Shown piece by piece: positions 41,839 through 52,310 of a stretch of DNA of 64,000 nt. Source of the DNA: Portunus trituberculatus (taxonomy: Eukaryota > Arthropoda > Malacostraca > Decapoda > Portunidae); contig NC_059289.1 of the NCBI RefSeq assembly GCF_017591435.1, positions 21,114,806 to 21,178,805 of the forward strand. Reading direction: 5' to 3'. The notes under the pieces were generated by a model. That model made no database searches and was not told where the DNA came from. It was given only the letters and a program-made list of their open reading frames with translations. The translations under genes were made by a program, and so were the position numbers. Positions within the stretch are counted from its first letter, which is position 1; each line of letters opens with the position of its first letter.

Positions 41839-43455
41839 GGCATAACCCAGCCCATACAGGCGGGAAGCATCGGTCTGCAGAGTCGTAGGGAGAGCAGGGT
41901 CAAAGGCAGCTAGGACTGGTGGGCTGGCCAAGGCCATCTTCACACGTTGGAAGGCTTGCTCATGGTCGGGCGTCCACACAAACGACTTCTTGGGGCTCAA
42001 AAGTGGGCGAAGAGGCGCAGCAGTGGCAGCGAGGTCGGGCGAGAAGCTGGCGAGCTGGTTGACAAGGCCCATGAAGGACCTAAGGTCGGTCAACGTAGCA
42101 GGCGTAGCAAACTCAGTGATGGCCCGAACCTTGTCAGGGTCTGCTGCGATGCCGTCATGGGAGAGCCTGTAGCCGCAGAAGGACACTGATGGAGCCGCCA
42201 GCACAAACTTCTTGGCATTTAAAGTGATGCCATGGGCTCGGCATCTGGCCAAGATGTCGTTAACGTGGCGTAGATGTGTGAAGTAATCCTCGTCGTACAC
42301 GAGAATGTCATCCACGACTTTGACACACTGTGGCACTCCCTGTAGCGCGATGTCTCCTCGGAGGCAGAAGGCGTCGCCTGTGGCTGCGAAACCCATGGGA
42401 CCTCGGAGGTACTTGAAGCGCCCATATGGAGTGATGAACGTAGTCAGGGCCTGGTCGTCCTCATGCAAGGGTATCTGCCAATATCCACACAACGCGTCAA
42501 TCGTGGTGAAGTAGCGTGCCCTGGCATCGACGCTCCGGATGGCTGCAAAAGGCGTGGGTGATGGGTGTGCAGGCCGAGATACTTGTGCGTTCAACTTACT
42601 CAGGTCCGTAGTGATCCTGACACCTCCACCAGGTTTCGGCACAACAACCATCGGATGGCACCAATAAGATGGGACGTCACCAACAGGAGCAATAACGCCT
42701 CGTGCCACCATAGAGTCCAGCTCAGCTTTCACTGCGTCCCTGTAGGCCAAAGGAATAAGCCTCGGCGTGTGGACAGCAAACGGCTGGGCGTCGTCTCGTA
42801 AGTGGATCCTCATCGGCGGTCCAGACATCGGCTTGAGTGGAGCATCCTGTGTGGAATCCTTTGTCAAGAGGACATCCTGGTACTCCCTCAAGAAGTACTC
42901 CTTCGCTGCGTCTGGGGAAGTGGTGCTGAGAAGAGGTAACGCAGGCACGCTGGAACGTGGAGCTGGAGCGTTTGTCGCCTCCCTTACACTGGCGACACTG
43001 CCTCGTGCTGAGAAAATCTGAGCAGGGAAGTCGTGAGGCACGATCCCCAAAGCACGACAGTGTTCACGGGACAGAAGTGGGGTGTTCCACGAACCCTGCA
43101 CATCTATCCAGCCCGTACAAGACAGCTCGCCGTAAACTAGTGTGGCCTGGAGCGAACCGAGGGCAGCAGACATCTTCGTCCCATCAGCGTTGTAGTAGGC
43201 AAGGGATGGAGGAGGACCAAGAGCCTGTCTGTCGATGCCCAACATTCTCAAGTGCTGTGGGCCGATGACCGTCGTGTCGGCACCAGTGTCGGGAATGAAG
43301 TCCAGACCACCAGAGTGACCGTCATGCAACACTTCCACTCGTACAGTAGGAGGAGGTGTCGGGTCATCACGAGTACTGATAGGAGACTGACATGAGGCCT
43401 CAGGTGGGCCCTCATGAGACCCTGGGTCCGTTGTGAGAGACTGTAACCGCACCAC
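41838..43455 (-). pseudogene. Protease and reverse transcriptase of the 40102-45525 gypsy
   Basis: A continuous minus-strand frame of more than 530 codons. Protease: FIPDTGADTTVIGPQHLR (about 43270-43310), catalytic DTG intact. RT: SYWCHPMVVVPKPGGGVRIT, TTIDALCGYWQIPL, TPYGRFKYLRGPMGFAATGD, palm CVKVVDDILVYDED (VVDD) and FCGYRLSHDGI, then LRSFMGLVNQLASF and the first RNase H motif LQTDASRLYGLGYA, where a one-base loss ends the frame. Every RT motif expected for the clade is present. Only the frameshift separates it from RNase H and integrase. Confidence 0.9.
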
Positions 43456-44806
43456 GTGGAAGGTGGGGTGTCTTCCTCTTTCCCTTTCGGCTTCTCGGGT
43501 CGCTGCGACTTACTCCTTGCCTTGGTTTGCTTGCAGACTTTCTCCAGGTGCCCCAGACGGTTACAAGCAGTGCACGTAGACTGCCTGGCTGGGCACTTGG
43601 GCATCAAAGCGTAGTGGCCAGTCTTCCCACAACCTCTGCACGTAACACCTGTTGCTGGGCAGCCCTTCGGGCCGTGGTCTCGCCTGCCGCAGCTGCTGCA
43701 GGAGGTAGGCGCCCGATGAGTGGGTGAAGGTTGGCGAGGGGACTCCAGGTTTGTGTGCTGCTTTCTTCGTCTGTTTATACGTTGAGACAGCAGACACTGT
43801 AGGTGAGGCACGTATGGCAGAGGCGGCTGACCGCGTCGCCTCGTGGGCCCTGCATACATTGATGACGTCAGCAAGAGTAGAGGCGGCGTCGAGGGACACA
43901 ATCTTGGTCACCAATTCCTCGTCGTGGACGCCTGTCAGGATACCGTGCTTCATCCAGGCCTCTTCACAGTCCAGGTGGTGAGCCTTACAGATGTCGAATT
44001 CCTCCGCCAGGCTCTTCAGTCGGACGAGAAACTCGGAGAAGGGCTCGCCTCTCGCCTGCCGACAGCTAGTGAAGGCTCGCCGACGCAATGCCTCGTTGTT
44101 GGAGTCACGTATATGAGCCTGGAGAATGTCAAGCACTTCATCAACTGGCTTGAGAGAGGTAGGCGACACCTGTAATGTGTGCTCTAACACCCTCTGCGTC
44201 TCCAGAGTGAGGCACATACGTAGCTGGATCCTCTGTTTAGGCAGCGTCAGGCTGGGCAGGTCGATCATCGTCGCGTAGTCCTCCCAACGTCTCCTCCACT
44301 CACGAAACACTTGGTACGTCACGTCGTGTGACAGTGGCGGCGGAGGTGTGACAGCTGCTTTCTGCACAGGTGGGTGGGTACCGGAGCCGCTCTGTGCACC
44401 GCCAGGACTCCCAAGCGTCTGGGGGTTCGTCGGAGCCGCACCGGCGCGCCCTGGGAAGAAGTGAGGCTGGTTAACAGAGCACGAAACTCAGCTCTGTCTT
44501 CCCGGCGTTGTTCCTCCATCTCACGTCGAGCGGCCGCCTCCTGTCAGCAAACCATTGGAAGAATACTGAGAAATCAGGGTAGACAGGTGTGTGAGAAGGT
44601 GCATGGTGTGGCGACCTGGGTGGAGTGGTGGTGGTGGGTGGGGTGGCGGGCGGAGGTGGGGCGGCGGTGTCCGGGGCCGCCGCTTCACCCGCGCCTGCGG
44701 TAGCACCAGCCAACGTCTGTGACAGGCTGTCTGGTTGTCCCGGCGTCCCCTCATCTTCCTCCTCAACTCGTCTGGGAGGCTTGGGACGTCGTTTTGACCG
44801 CGCCAT
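43456..44806 (-). pseudogene. gag: Gag of the 40102-45525 gypsy, frameshifted
   Basis: It begins at an ATG at 44806 with a basic N-terminus (ARSKRRPKPPRRVEEED), then a Pro/Ala-rich stretch. The frame changes near 44530, 44370 and 43740. The core segment (43740-44367) includes VFREWRRRWEDYATMIDL, IQLRMCLTLETQRVLEHTL, FTSCRQARGEPFSEFLVRLK and AEEFDICKAHHLDCEEAW, a typical gypsy gag core. The last piece (43460-43740) holds three Cys-rich knuckles: CSSCGRRDHGPKGC, CRGCGKTGHYALMPKC and CTACNRLGHLEKVC. It binds and packages element RNA. Confidence 0.85.
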
Positions 44807-45301
44807 GCCGAGGAATCACTCGTAGATGTGAGAGCAAATGTGTCAGTGTGCGTGGTGTGGCGGGAAGACAGCTGGGCAGGCAGGCAGCGAGAGGTGCAGC
44901 AAGGAGGTATGCGCGGGCTCACGGCACGCCGCTCGCTCTCGTAATGGCAGTGCAGTCAGTGTCTTGCGGGACTCGACAGAGAGCAGAGGTGCGTCGCGCT
45001 GCGCTCGTTTCTGGGCAAAGAGACGTAACCAACCCCTGAAACAAAGCGGCACCTCGATGCAAACACTCCCGGGCACTGCACTGCACTATACCGCCGCACA
45101 CTGCACTGTAATACACTGCCACACGCTGCACTGCACTGCACTGTCACGTAACACCACGGGTCCGCAGCACACAGTCGTAGCACACGTCAGCAATCTCACA
45201 GCTGGTGGCGGGAGGACGTGATGGCGCCGCCGGCTACTGGGATGAGTTCTTTCCCCTCGTAACTGATGTCTCCAGGGACAAGACGTGTCGTCACTGCGCC
45301 A
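44807..45301 (-). other. 5' leader of the 40102-45525 gypsy with primer site
   Basis: On the minus strand the LTR end CAACCAACA is followed at once by TGGCGCAGTGACGACAC (45285-45301), a TGG-starting primer site, then about 480 bases of untranslated leader rich in GTGCAGTG words before the gag ATG. The tRNA is not identified. Confidence 0.65.
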
Positions 45302-45525
45302 TGTTGGTTGCGGGATGTATAATGGAGGGCGTGTATGCCTAAGTAAGGGGCAGACATACACGCAGTACACGTAGATTCTTTACTTGTCCTTAGAGCTACA
45401 AAGGGTAGGAAATGGCGGCCAGTAGCGACTCGGGAGCACAGGCTCACGCGCTAGCTGAATGCGCAGAGAAATACACAGTGTTGCCACATACACGTAATAT
45501 GCATTAATACAATGCATAACCCACA
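45302..45525 (-). repeat. 5' LTR of the 40102-45525 gypsy
   Basis: Partner of 40102-40325. Compact 224-bp LTR, TG..CA ends on the minus strand. Confidence 0.95.
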
Positions 45526-45530
45526 CTTGG

Positions 45531-46010
45531 AAGGCTTGATCGTAAGGCCGTGTTGCTGTAATCTATGAAGAACAGATTTAATGGCAAAAATATCAGCTGG
45601 CCAGTCGGCAGAATAAATGAATATATTATCAAAATAAAAGGCAGTAACAAGTTCAAAAGGCATCCTGGTAAACTCTATCAGTCCCATGTGAGTTGGAAAA
45701 GCAGTTAAAGGACGAGCCTCTGCTGCCAAGGGGCCTTGATAGTAGGCTTTACACAAATTCAACTCGGAGAAATATCTTGCTCCTGAAAACTTGTGCAACT
45801 CGGTTTCGGCGTTGCAGGACGGCTCGGCGTGGAACAAGGTGACTGAGTTAAGGAGACGGTAATCTATGGCCATCCTGTATGTACCGTCTGATTTCCTTAC
45901 CATTACTACGGGAGAGCAGTGCTACGATGTTGAAAGCTGGATTATTCCTTGGTCAAGAAGTTGGTTAACCTCCTTCTGGAAGTGATGCTAGAGGTGGATC
46001 GGCACTGGGA
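45531..46010 (-). pseudogene. RT N-terminal half of the old gypsy element
   Basis: The minus strand reads HHFQKEVNQLLDQGIIQ, CSPVVMVRKSDGTYRMAIDY, KFSGARYFSELNLCKAYYQG, AFPTHMGLIEFTRMPFELVT, then at once FYFDNIFIYSADW. The segment between the PFGLVTA motif and the palm FDN is lost (about 19 codons, in frame). The metal-binding palm motif reads FDNI, a variant used by this clade. It continues across the 5.4-kb insertion into 39300-40096. Confidence 0.8.
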
Positions 46011-46029
46011 AGATCTTCGCTTGAATTCT

Positions 46030-47060
46030 TCTCGTTGTGATGAGGACGATGTCCTCTGTCGGATGCCTCTTGTAGGCTTTCCATGCCCGGTATTTGTCGT
46101 CAGAGGCTTCTCGGCACGCAGGTCCAAACCAGGGCTGGTCAGAGGGCTTGGTGGTGTGAGAGGAGTGTGGTACCCATCGTTCTTGTAAGGTGAGTAGCAG
46201 CTCAGAGAACTAACTGCCTTACCTGCTGGTTGACATCTCCACTCAAAACAGCTCCCCAGTTCGTCCTTCTCAGGTCCTCCCTTAAGGCTCCCCAGTCTGT
46301 GGCTTCCCATTTCCACAGAGTGTGGGAGAAGCTCTCCTTACGTTGGCGTCTGAAGTGGACTTTCGTGATGACAGCCACATGATCTGAGGTGCCTATAAAG
46401 TCCAAGGGTGAACATTGAACATCACTGGGGGGAGATCAGATCACAGGGTCAAGAGGTGACCCAGAGACATGAGTGGGGAAGGTGACATGATTATGTAGGT
46501 CATTTACCACCACTAGCGTGTTGAATGAGGCGTGCACTGTGTGTGGGTTCAAGTCACCTACAATTATCACTCCCTCACACTGGTTGGCCGTCAACATTAG
46601 GTCCAGGTTTTCTGTGAGGTAGTCTGTTATCGTTGCGCCTTGAGAAGGAGGACGATAACAGCCAATGCACAGTACACTTCTACCCACACTGTCTATTATT
46701 TTCCAAAATAGCATTTCCAGGTCACTGGGCATGTTCGTGGGAGACTCTACCACCTGAACGTTAACACACACTTTATAACAAAAGGCCACGCCACCTCCCC
46801 GTATGGAGCGGTCTTTCCTTATTCAGGGCGAGTAACCCCGGACGCGGGCGTAGCTTAGAGGTATGTTGTCGTCCAGGAAGGTCTCACACACGAACACAAT
46901 GTCTGCCTTGTTCCTGGTTATGGCTCTGTGAGTGAGCACCCCAATGTTGGTATGGAACCCTCTCAAATTGGCCGACACTATCGTCAATTCACTGTTGAGC
47001 GGAGTGTGGCGGCGCCAGGTAGTAGGGGTGTCCGGCGCCATAGTAAGCTGTGGTGGTGAG
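46030..47060 (-). pseudogene. AP-type endonuclease of the jockey-like LINE
   Basis: Minus-strand frames carry the APE endonuclease motifs in order: LTIVSANLRGFHTN (about 46970), ADIVFVCETFLDD (about 46890), GGGVAFCYKVCV, CIGCYRPPSQG (about 46650), GVIIVGDLNPHTVH (about 46560), GSPLDPVI (46440) and GTSDHVAVITKVHF (about 46370). The Asn, Glu, Asp-x-Asn and Ser-Asp-His catalytic signatures are visible. Frames break at about 46800 and 46435. The text after the domain ends in AWKAYKRHPTE at about 46055, where LINE similarity stops. It would nick target DNA for target-primed reverse transcription. Confidence 0.82.
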
Positions 47061-47319
47061 GAGCTGTGAGGAGCCGTGAGTGGAGCCCTTCTGTGTCTCA
47101 GCAGAGGAAGCTGCCAAGCAACACTTCTCAGGGCGAGGAGTGTTTCCTGACCACTCTGCCTCTCTGCCTGCACTAACTCCTGTTGTCTCACGTCCGCGAT
47201 CCTACAGGTGGCGGAGGAATGGTGGCGGCCTTGACAGTAATCACAGACCTGCCTCGGACACTGATCTCGAGTGTGCCCCTGACGTTTGCACTGAGGGCAC
47301 TTGAGGCGCGTTTTTGATA
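47061..47319 (-). pseudogene. ORF1 zinc-knuckle region of the jockey-like LINE
   Basis: The minus strand reads KCPQCKRQGHTRDQC, then CDYCQGRHHSSATC, two CCHC-type knuckles spaced as in jockey-clade ORF1 proteins. A short linker into the endonuclease frame follows. It is cut at 47319/47320 by the inserted DNA element. Confidence 0.75.
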
Positions 47320-48428
47320 GTCCACGCTTAAGGCAGCCTTAAGCCTGGCTTAAGGCTGACGTCATTTTGTGTTCTTTCATGTCCCCAAACTTGAGCCAGA
47401 GCGTAGCCCGCCTTAAGGCAGGGCCGGCCAAACTCAAGCCAGCTGCAGAGCAGGCTCGACTTTCCGCTAGCCAGTTGTGACGTCACATGTAAATAAACAA
47501 ATAAAACATGACGAATGAATGTTCCATTAGCTGCTGTTGATAGTTCTGCACCAAACTGAATGCTGTTTCAGTATCTTCTGGTATCTCTGGCAAGTCTGGA
47601 AACATGATGGACTGGACTGTTGATGCAGGGAGGAAAGATAGCAACTAGGATGATACCAGCTTTGAAGCGCCTTGAGTATAGAGATAGATTAAAGGCATTA
47701 AACATGTTTTCATTTGAGAGGAGATGTATAAGAGGGGATATTTAAAATGTTCTCAGATACAAACTACATAGATGTGAGATCTTTCTTTACCTTAGAGGAG
47801 GAAGTAGGACTACAAATCATGGCAGGAAGATTAGAAAGCAAGGCTGCAGGTTAGATATAAGAAAATATTTCTTTAGTCATAGGGTGGTAGACTTCTGGAA
47901 TGCATTGCCAGAGACGGTTGTAAATAGCACTAGTTTGACAATGTTTAAAACATTAGATAAGCACTTAAATTTATTAGATTTATAATTATGTATAGCGCTG
48001 CATGATAGTTTTTATAAGAAATTTACTATAGTTAAACAAGACATGATCCCCATGTATGGGGACCACAAATTGTAGAGGATTTCGCTGCAGGACTTACCCC
48101 TGTTAATGGGCCAAATATTTAGAATTAGTATATAATGTATTGTGTACTTGTAAGTGTAACTTTAAGTACTGATGACGAGATCGCTGTGCGACTGATACAG
48201 GATAACCTAGATGGGCCCTGGTGGCTCTTTGCTATCCTATTATTTGTTATGTTATGTTATGTTATGTAGGAAAGATAAGTTACAAAGCAGCATATCTTGC
48301 ACTTCCTGTTCGTCTGCCATCTTTATTGTTGTCATCTGTCAGCTGGTGCCTGGTCACGTGATCGAAGGTCTAGCAGGCCCGTTTTCCATTGTCCCAGATT
48401 TTGCTTAAGCCTGCCTTAAGGCGAGGTC
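47320..48428. mobile_element. Short DNA transposon with TTAAGG-rich inverted ends
   Basis: The ends are imperfect inverted repeats: left GTCCACGCTTAAGGCAGCC.., right the reverse of GACCTCGCCTTAAGGCAGG... TA flanks both sides (47318-47319 and 48429-48430). Without the LINE inserted at 47641-48268 it is about 470 bases. It has two TGACGTCA palindromes (47357-47364 and 47478-47485). No transposase. The superfamily is uncertain: the TA target suggests Tc1/mariner, and a 3-bp reading (TAG) would suggest Harbinger. Confidence 0.6.
47641..48268 (+). mobile_element. 5'-truncated LINE 3' end with (TTATG)n tail
   Basis: Flanked by the 10-bp direct repeat AGGAAAGATA (47631-47640 and 48269-48278). Plus-strand frames give the RT C-terminal tail: LEYRDRLKALNMFSFERR-like sequence near 47670, then FFSHRVVDFWNALPETVVNS and TMFKTLDKHLNLLDL (about 47870-47980). 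About 280 bases of 3' UTR follow, ending in TGTTATGTTATGTTATG. It belongs to the CR1/jockey-like group by this C-terminal motif. Confidence 0.85.
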
Positions 48429-48963
48429 TAGCCGTAGGGGCATTAAAAAACGCAGCTTTGGTCTGCTGCTGTTTCGGCTGAATCACCTCCTGTCGTGACT
48501 GCTGCTGCCGACGCTCGGATAATGATTCATTGGAGTCGGAGTCGGAGTTCCTTCCTGTGGCCGTATTCCTCCTCCTCTTTCGCTTAGGGCGGTGTTGCCT
48601 GCCAGCAGAGCTGCTTTGCGTAGTGGCAGTGCTTTCCTCTCTTGTTTGGGGCACACCTTGCTGTAGCGTTGATGCAGGGTATGGTGGGACAGGAGGTTCT
48701 GGGGTGTGTGGCGGTTGGGGTGGGGTGGGTAGGGGAGTTTGGAGTTGGGAGGTAGTGTGTAGTTAGAAGAGGGGGTTGGGTGAGGTAGTGCAGCAATGTC
48801 GAGTGAGGTGGGAGAGGCAGGAGGAGTAGAGGATGAAGGAGGGTTTAGATAGGCAGAGGAGGAGGGTAGGAAAGGAATAGAGGTGTTGGGCGGGGAGGAA
48901 AGTGTAGGTGGGGTGGGGATAGTAGAGGAAGAAGCAGAGGCGTTGGGTGGGAGAAAGGTATAG
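48429..48963 (-). pseudogene. ORF1 N-terminal part of the jockey-like LINE
   Basis: The minus strand reads a Pro/Thr/Ser-rich region (48655-48963), then VPQTREESTATTQSSSAG, a basic patch RPKRKRRRN, acidic/Ser DSDSNESLSE and Gln-rich KQQQTKAAFFNAP, ending at the DNA-element insertion. The low-complexity N-terminus before zinc knuckles fits jockey-clade ORF1. The start is lost in the gap at 48964. Confidence 0.55.
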
Positions 48964-49463
48964 NNNNNNNNNNNNNNNNNNNNNNNNNNNNNNNNNNNNN
49001 NNNNNNNNNNNNNNNNNNNNNNNNNNNNNNNNNNNNNNNNNNNNNNNNNNNNNNNNNNNNNNNNNNNNNNNNNNNNNNNNNNNNNNNNNNNNNNNNNNNN
49101 NNNNNNNNNNNNNNNNNNNNNNNNNNNNNNNNNNNNNNNNNNNNNNNNNNNNNNNNNNNNNNNNNNNNNNNNNNNNNNNNNNNNNNNNNNNNNNNNNNNN
49201 NNNNNNNNNNNNNNNNNNNNNNNNNNNNNNNNNNNNNNNNNNNNNNNNNNNNNNNNNNNNNNNNNNNNNNNNNNNNNNNNNNNNNNNNNNNNNNNNNNNN
49301 NNNNNNNNNNNNNNNNNNNNNNNNNNNNNNNNNNNNNNNNNNNNNNNNNNNNNNNNNNNNNNNNNNNNNNNNNNNNNNNNNNNNNNNNNNNNNNNNNNNN
49401 NNNNNNNNNNNNNNNNNNNNNNNNNNNNNNNNNNNNNNNNNNNNNNNNNNNNNNNNNNNNNNN
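48964..49463. other. Assembly gap, 500 N
   Basis: Exactly 500 unknown bases, probably a placeholder length. Confidence 0.99.
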
Positions 49464-49539
49464 CTAACGAATAACATACGACGAACTGACGAAGACAAAG
49501 ACTTCTGATCACACAGGAATCATACAAGTAACGCACACG

Positions 49540-49738
49540 TATTGAACAGGTTGGGTACGGCTGACTGTTGACAGTTTACTATTATTTTCTAGTGATTTTC
49601 TCAAAACTATCGTACTTTATCGTACAATTTCACCAAATTATGGTACAAAACGTACGATAATGAGAATCACTATCGTATATCGTACTTGGGGCAAAATAAT
49701 CGTACTTGTACGATAATTATCGTACGAATGGCAACCCT
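49540..49738 (-). mobile_element. hAT-like terminus rich in TCGTAC words
   Basis: The right edge, read on the minus strand, starts CAGGGTTGCCATTCGTACG, a terminus of hAT type (CAGGGTTGCCA). The preceding 150 bases contain many CGTAC/GTACG words and an 18-base palindrome GTACGATAATTATCGTAC. The other end is not found and may be in the gap. Confidence 0.4.
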
Positions 49739-51180
49739 GATTGAGAATCTCGTATGTTACGCATTATCTAAGCACATTAATTGTAAAATATAAATATGAT
49801 GGGATATTTACACTGTTACTTGATAATGACATAAGGTTATAGCAATAGTGCGGAAGATTTGGGTATATTTTTTAATAGTGGTGCTCTGAAAACTGGGCGA
49901 ACGAACACACAACATCATGGCCTCTTTGACAGTGCAATAATTTGAGGGGATCCACAACAAAAATGTCTCTGCCAATGTAACTACTGAATGACAAATAGTC
50001 ACTAGTGGTGTAGCGGCTTATTCGGCATATTTTGTATCAATGGATACTGGGTATATTACCTGTAATACCTTATAAAGTAGGAAAATGTGACAGGGGAAGT
50101 GATACCTGTGATCTTAAGGGCTCTATTCACCTCTATTATTTGGTCTCAACACCGCCATAGGCGCTCACGTATTATAAAACAATTTAGTTAATCTTTTTAA
50201 TGGTCCATTTCACGTACAAACACAAAACTCACATATGTAGAAGGCTTGGGGTGACCTTGCCGTAAACAAAATAATTGAGCCGCAAGCGTCTAGTTTGGCC
50301 GTCAGTTTCAAAGTCCAGCGAGCTCAGCACCAGTCAAGAGTAAACACTGAAATGATTTTCAATTGTTTATAACAGATTTGTGTGTATAAACAGGGATTTG
50401 TGGGTAGCGGCATATAAGGATTTCATGGTGTATCTATAGAGCTAATTCCTCCAATCACGCGCTGCCATTCGAGAGGCCTATAAGGTTATCATTTTTTAGG
50501 TTCCTTGTTAGCACTAGGTTAACACCCTAACGGGGGGCTGCGCCTCCCCTCCGTATAGGATAGCTTAGGTAAGGTTATGATAGGTTAATGCCTTAGCGTG
50601 GTTGGGGGAGGATCCAGGGGAGACGCAGCCCCCACAATTAAGTTAGGTTAGCTTAAATTAGGTTAATGCCCTAGCGGAGGGGTCCACGGGGGGCTAAGTT
50701 ACATTAGGTTAGTTTAATTTCCTAGCAGGCGGGGTCCAGTTAGGTTATATTAGAAATTAGGTTATGTTAGTTTATACTTGGTTAGATTAGGTTGGAAAAA
50801 CTTGAAATATTGAAAATTTCCGTAATTTCTTTTCTTTTCTTTTTTAATGCTCATATTGCGTTTTTTCCCCCACCAAATCCCCAGATTCCCCACAGGCCCC
50901 CAAGCTTGTTTGGGGGAGATGGAGGGGAAGGGAGGGACAGACTTGTTATAAAGAATTACCAAAAGTTTTTTTATACTTAACAGATTTACCTGTGACGTCT
51001 GTGACAAGATGTTTTTGAACAAGGTAGATGCAGATCTGTGCTACAAAAATCATTTGGACATGTGTATCCAGCCTCTGTCGCATGTACCAGGGCCGTCAGA
51101 AAATATTCCCGGCAGAAATTAAATGTGTAATGTTTTATTTGAGCCTTGCCTTCAATTATCCCATTCCCATAATAATATCT
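49739..51180. other. Gene-free stretch with scattered TTAGG-like words
   Basis: No gene is recognised. Between about 50500 and 50800 the words TTAGGTTA, AGGTTA and TTAGGTT recur irregularly among GC-rich spacers, reminiscent of degenerate arthropod telomere repeat, but without a regular 5-bp period. Confidence 0.35.
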
Positions 51181-51308
51181 TAATATTACGGTGGAATGAG
51201 GCTATACGTCTCAGCTTGGCGTGATCCTGCGGGCAGCGGGCTGCGACTAAAGAGTATAATAGTTTTTCCGTCAGGCGACGACGGACACTCGTCTGGCAGT
51301 GTTACTAT

Positions 51309-51384
51309 CGTTTTCAGTAGATGCGTTCGCTCCAAAAGCGAATACTTATGGACCGTTCGCCTTTTGCAAAGTGCTACTGAAAAC
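51309..51384. repeat. Short inverted repeat near the LINE 3' side
   Basis: CGTTTTCAGTAG (51309-51320) pairs with CTACTGAAAACG (51373-51384), with further partial pairing inside (TTCGC..GCGAA). Confidence 0.7.
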
Positions 51385-52285
51385 GCCTTATGTGATCTTG
51401 TGCTTCTGTCATATTCTTCTCTCAGGATTAGCTTCTCATTATCCACTTGATCCATTCTGTTAATCAATTTATAAACCTGTATCAGATCCCTCTCTCCTTC
51501 TCTGTTCCAGGGTTTGTAGATCCATAGCCTTTAGTCTCTCCTCATATGTCATCCCTTCAAATTCTGGAGCCATTCTTTTAGCCATTTTTTGTAGTCTCTC
51601 CAACTTCCTTAATGCGTTTCTTTTTATGGGGGGTCCACACAACTGCATATTCCAATCTGGGTCTTATTATAGTACTTATCAATTTCTTCATCATTTCTTT
51701 GTCCATGTACTGTAATGCTAATCCAATATTCCTTAGCAAATTACATGTCTCTGAAAATTCCATCAATATGGCTTACCGGTTGATTATTTTCTTCCATCGT
51801 CACTCCTTTTTTACTTTTTGTAGTTCTACTCCATCTCCCATCTTATAGATTCCTACTGGTCGTCTTTCACTCTTTCCTATTTCCGTGACAATGCTTTTTG
51901 TCCACATCGAATTCCATCTCCCAATTTTTTCTCCATTTCCAGATCTTGTTAAGTCTTCCTGCAGTATTTCACAATCCTCTTTTTGCTTTATAACTCTGCA
52001 CAGTTTCGTATCGTCCGCAAACAGATTTATGTAGCTGCTCACTCCTTCTGGTATGTCGTTTATTATATGAGAAAAGTATTGGCGCCAATACTGACCCCTG
52101 TGGCACTCCGCTTTCTACTGCTCTCCACTTGGACTTCATCTTTAACTACCGTTCTTATTTCTCTCCCCCTCAAATAATTTTCCATCCATCTCAATGTGCT
52201 TCCTTTTAGGCCACCCTTCTCCTCTAACTTCCACAGTAATCTTTCATGATCTCTTAAAGGAATCAGATAAGTTTTCACCCATCTG

Positions 52286-52310
52286 CACACACACACACAC
52301 ACACACACAC
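52286..52310. repeat. (CA)n microsatellite
   Basis: About 12 CA units inside the LINE remnant. Confidence 0.95.

Larger units (their letters stand above)
40102..45525 (-). mobile_element. Ty3/gypsy LTR retrotransposon, near-complete, recent
   Basis: Two 224-bp LTRs (40102-40325 and 45302-45525) differ at only two positions that I see. A 5-bp target duplication CTTGG (40097-40101 and 45526-45530) flanks it. Minus-strand order: LTR, primer site, gag with zinc knuckles, protease, RT, RNase H, integrase, polypurine tract, LTR, which is the usual gypsy order. Frameshifts in gag (three) and pol (one) break it as it stands. It landed inside the RT of an older gypsy element. Confidence 0.93.
38074..46010 (-). 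mobile_element. Old minus-strand Ty3/gypsy element (host of the nested gypsy at 40102)
   Basis: Minus-strand RT (45531-~46000) and RT/RNase H (39300-40096) are the two halves of one pol, split by the 40102-45525 insertion with the 5-bp duplication CTTGG. Downstream lie a purine tract and a putative long 3' LTR (38074-39216). Stops, an internal deletion in RT and loss of all sequence upstream of RT show age. The right edge joins LINE endonuclease sequence near 46010-46030. Confidence 0.7.
46011..48963 (-). mobile_element. Jockey-type LINE (gag and endonuclease), minus strand, interrupted
   Basis: Minus-strand ORF1 (gag-like) and the start of ORF2 (endonuclease) are present. RT is absent because the sequence joins gypsy RT near 46010-46030. 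ORF1 is split at 47320/48428 by a short DNA element that itself holds a plus-strand LINE 3' end. The upstream end runs into the assembly gap. Confidence 0.75.

Noticed and set aside
44625..45240. Several overlapping frames in the leader of the 40102-45525 gypsy
   Set aside because: The region is GC-rich and has frames on all strands; position between primer site and gag ATG marks it as untranslated leader.
48763..49536. Open frames spanning the N run
   Set aside because: The apparent length is made of unknown bases; only a few real codons lie at each edge.
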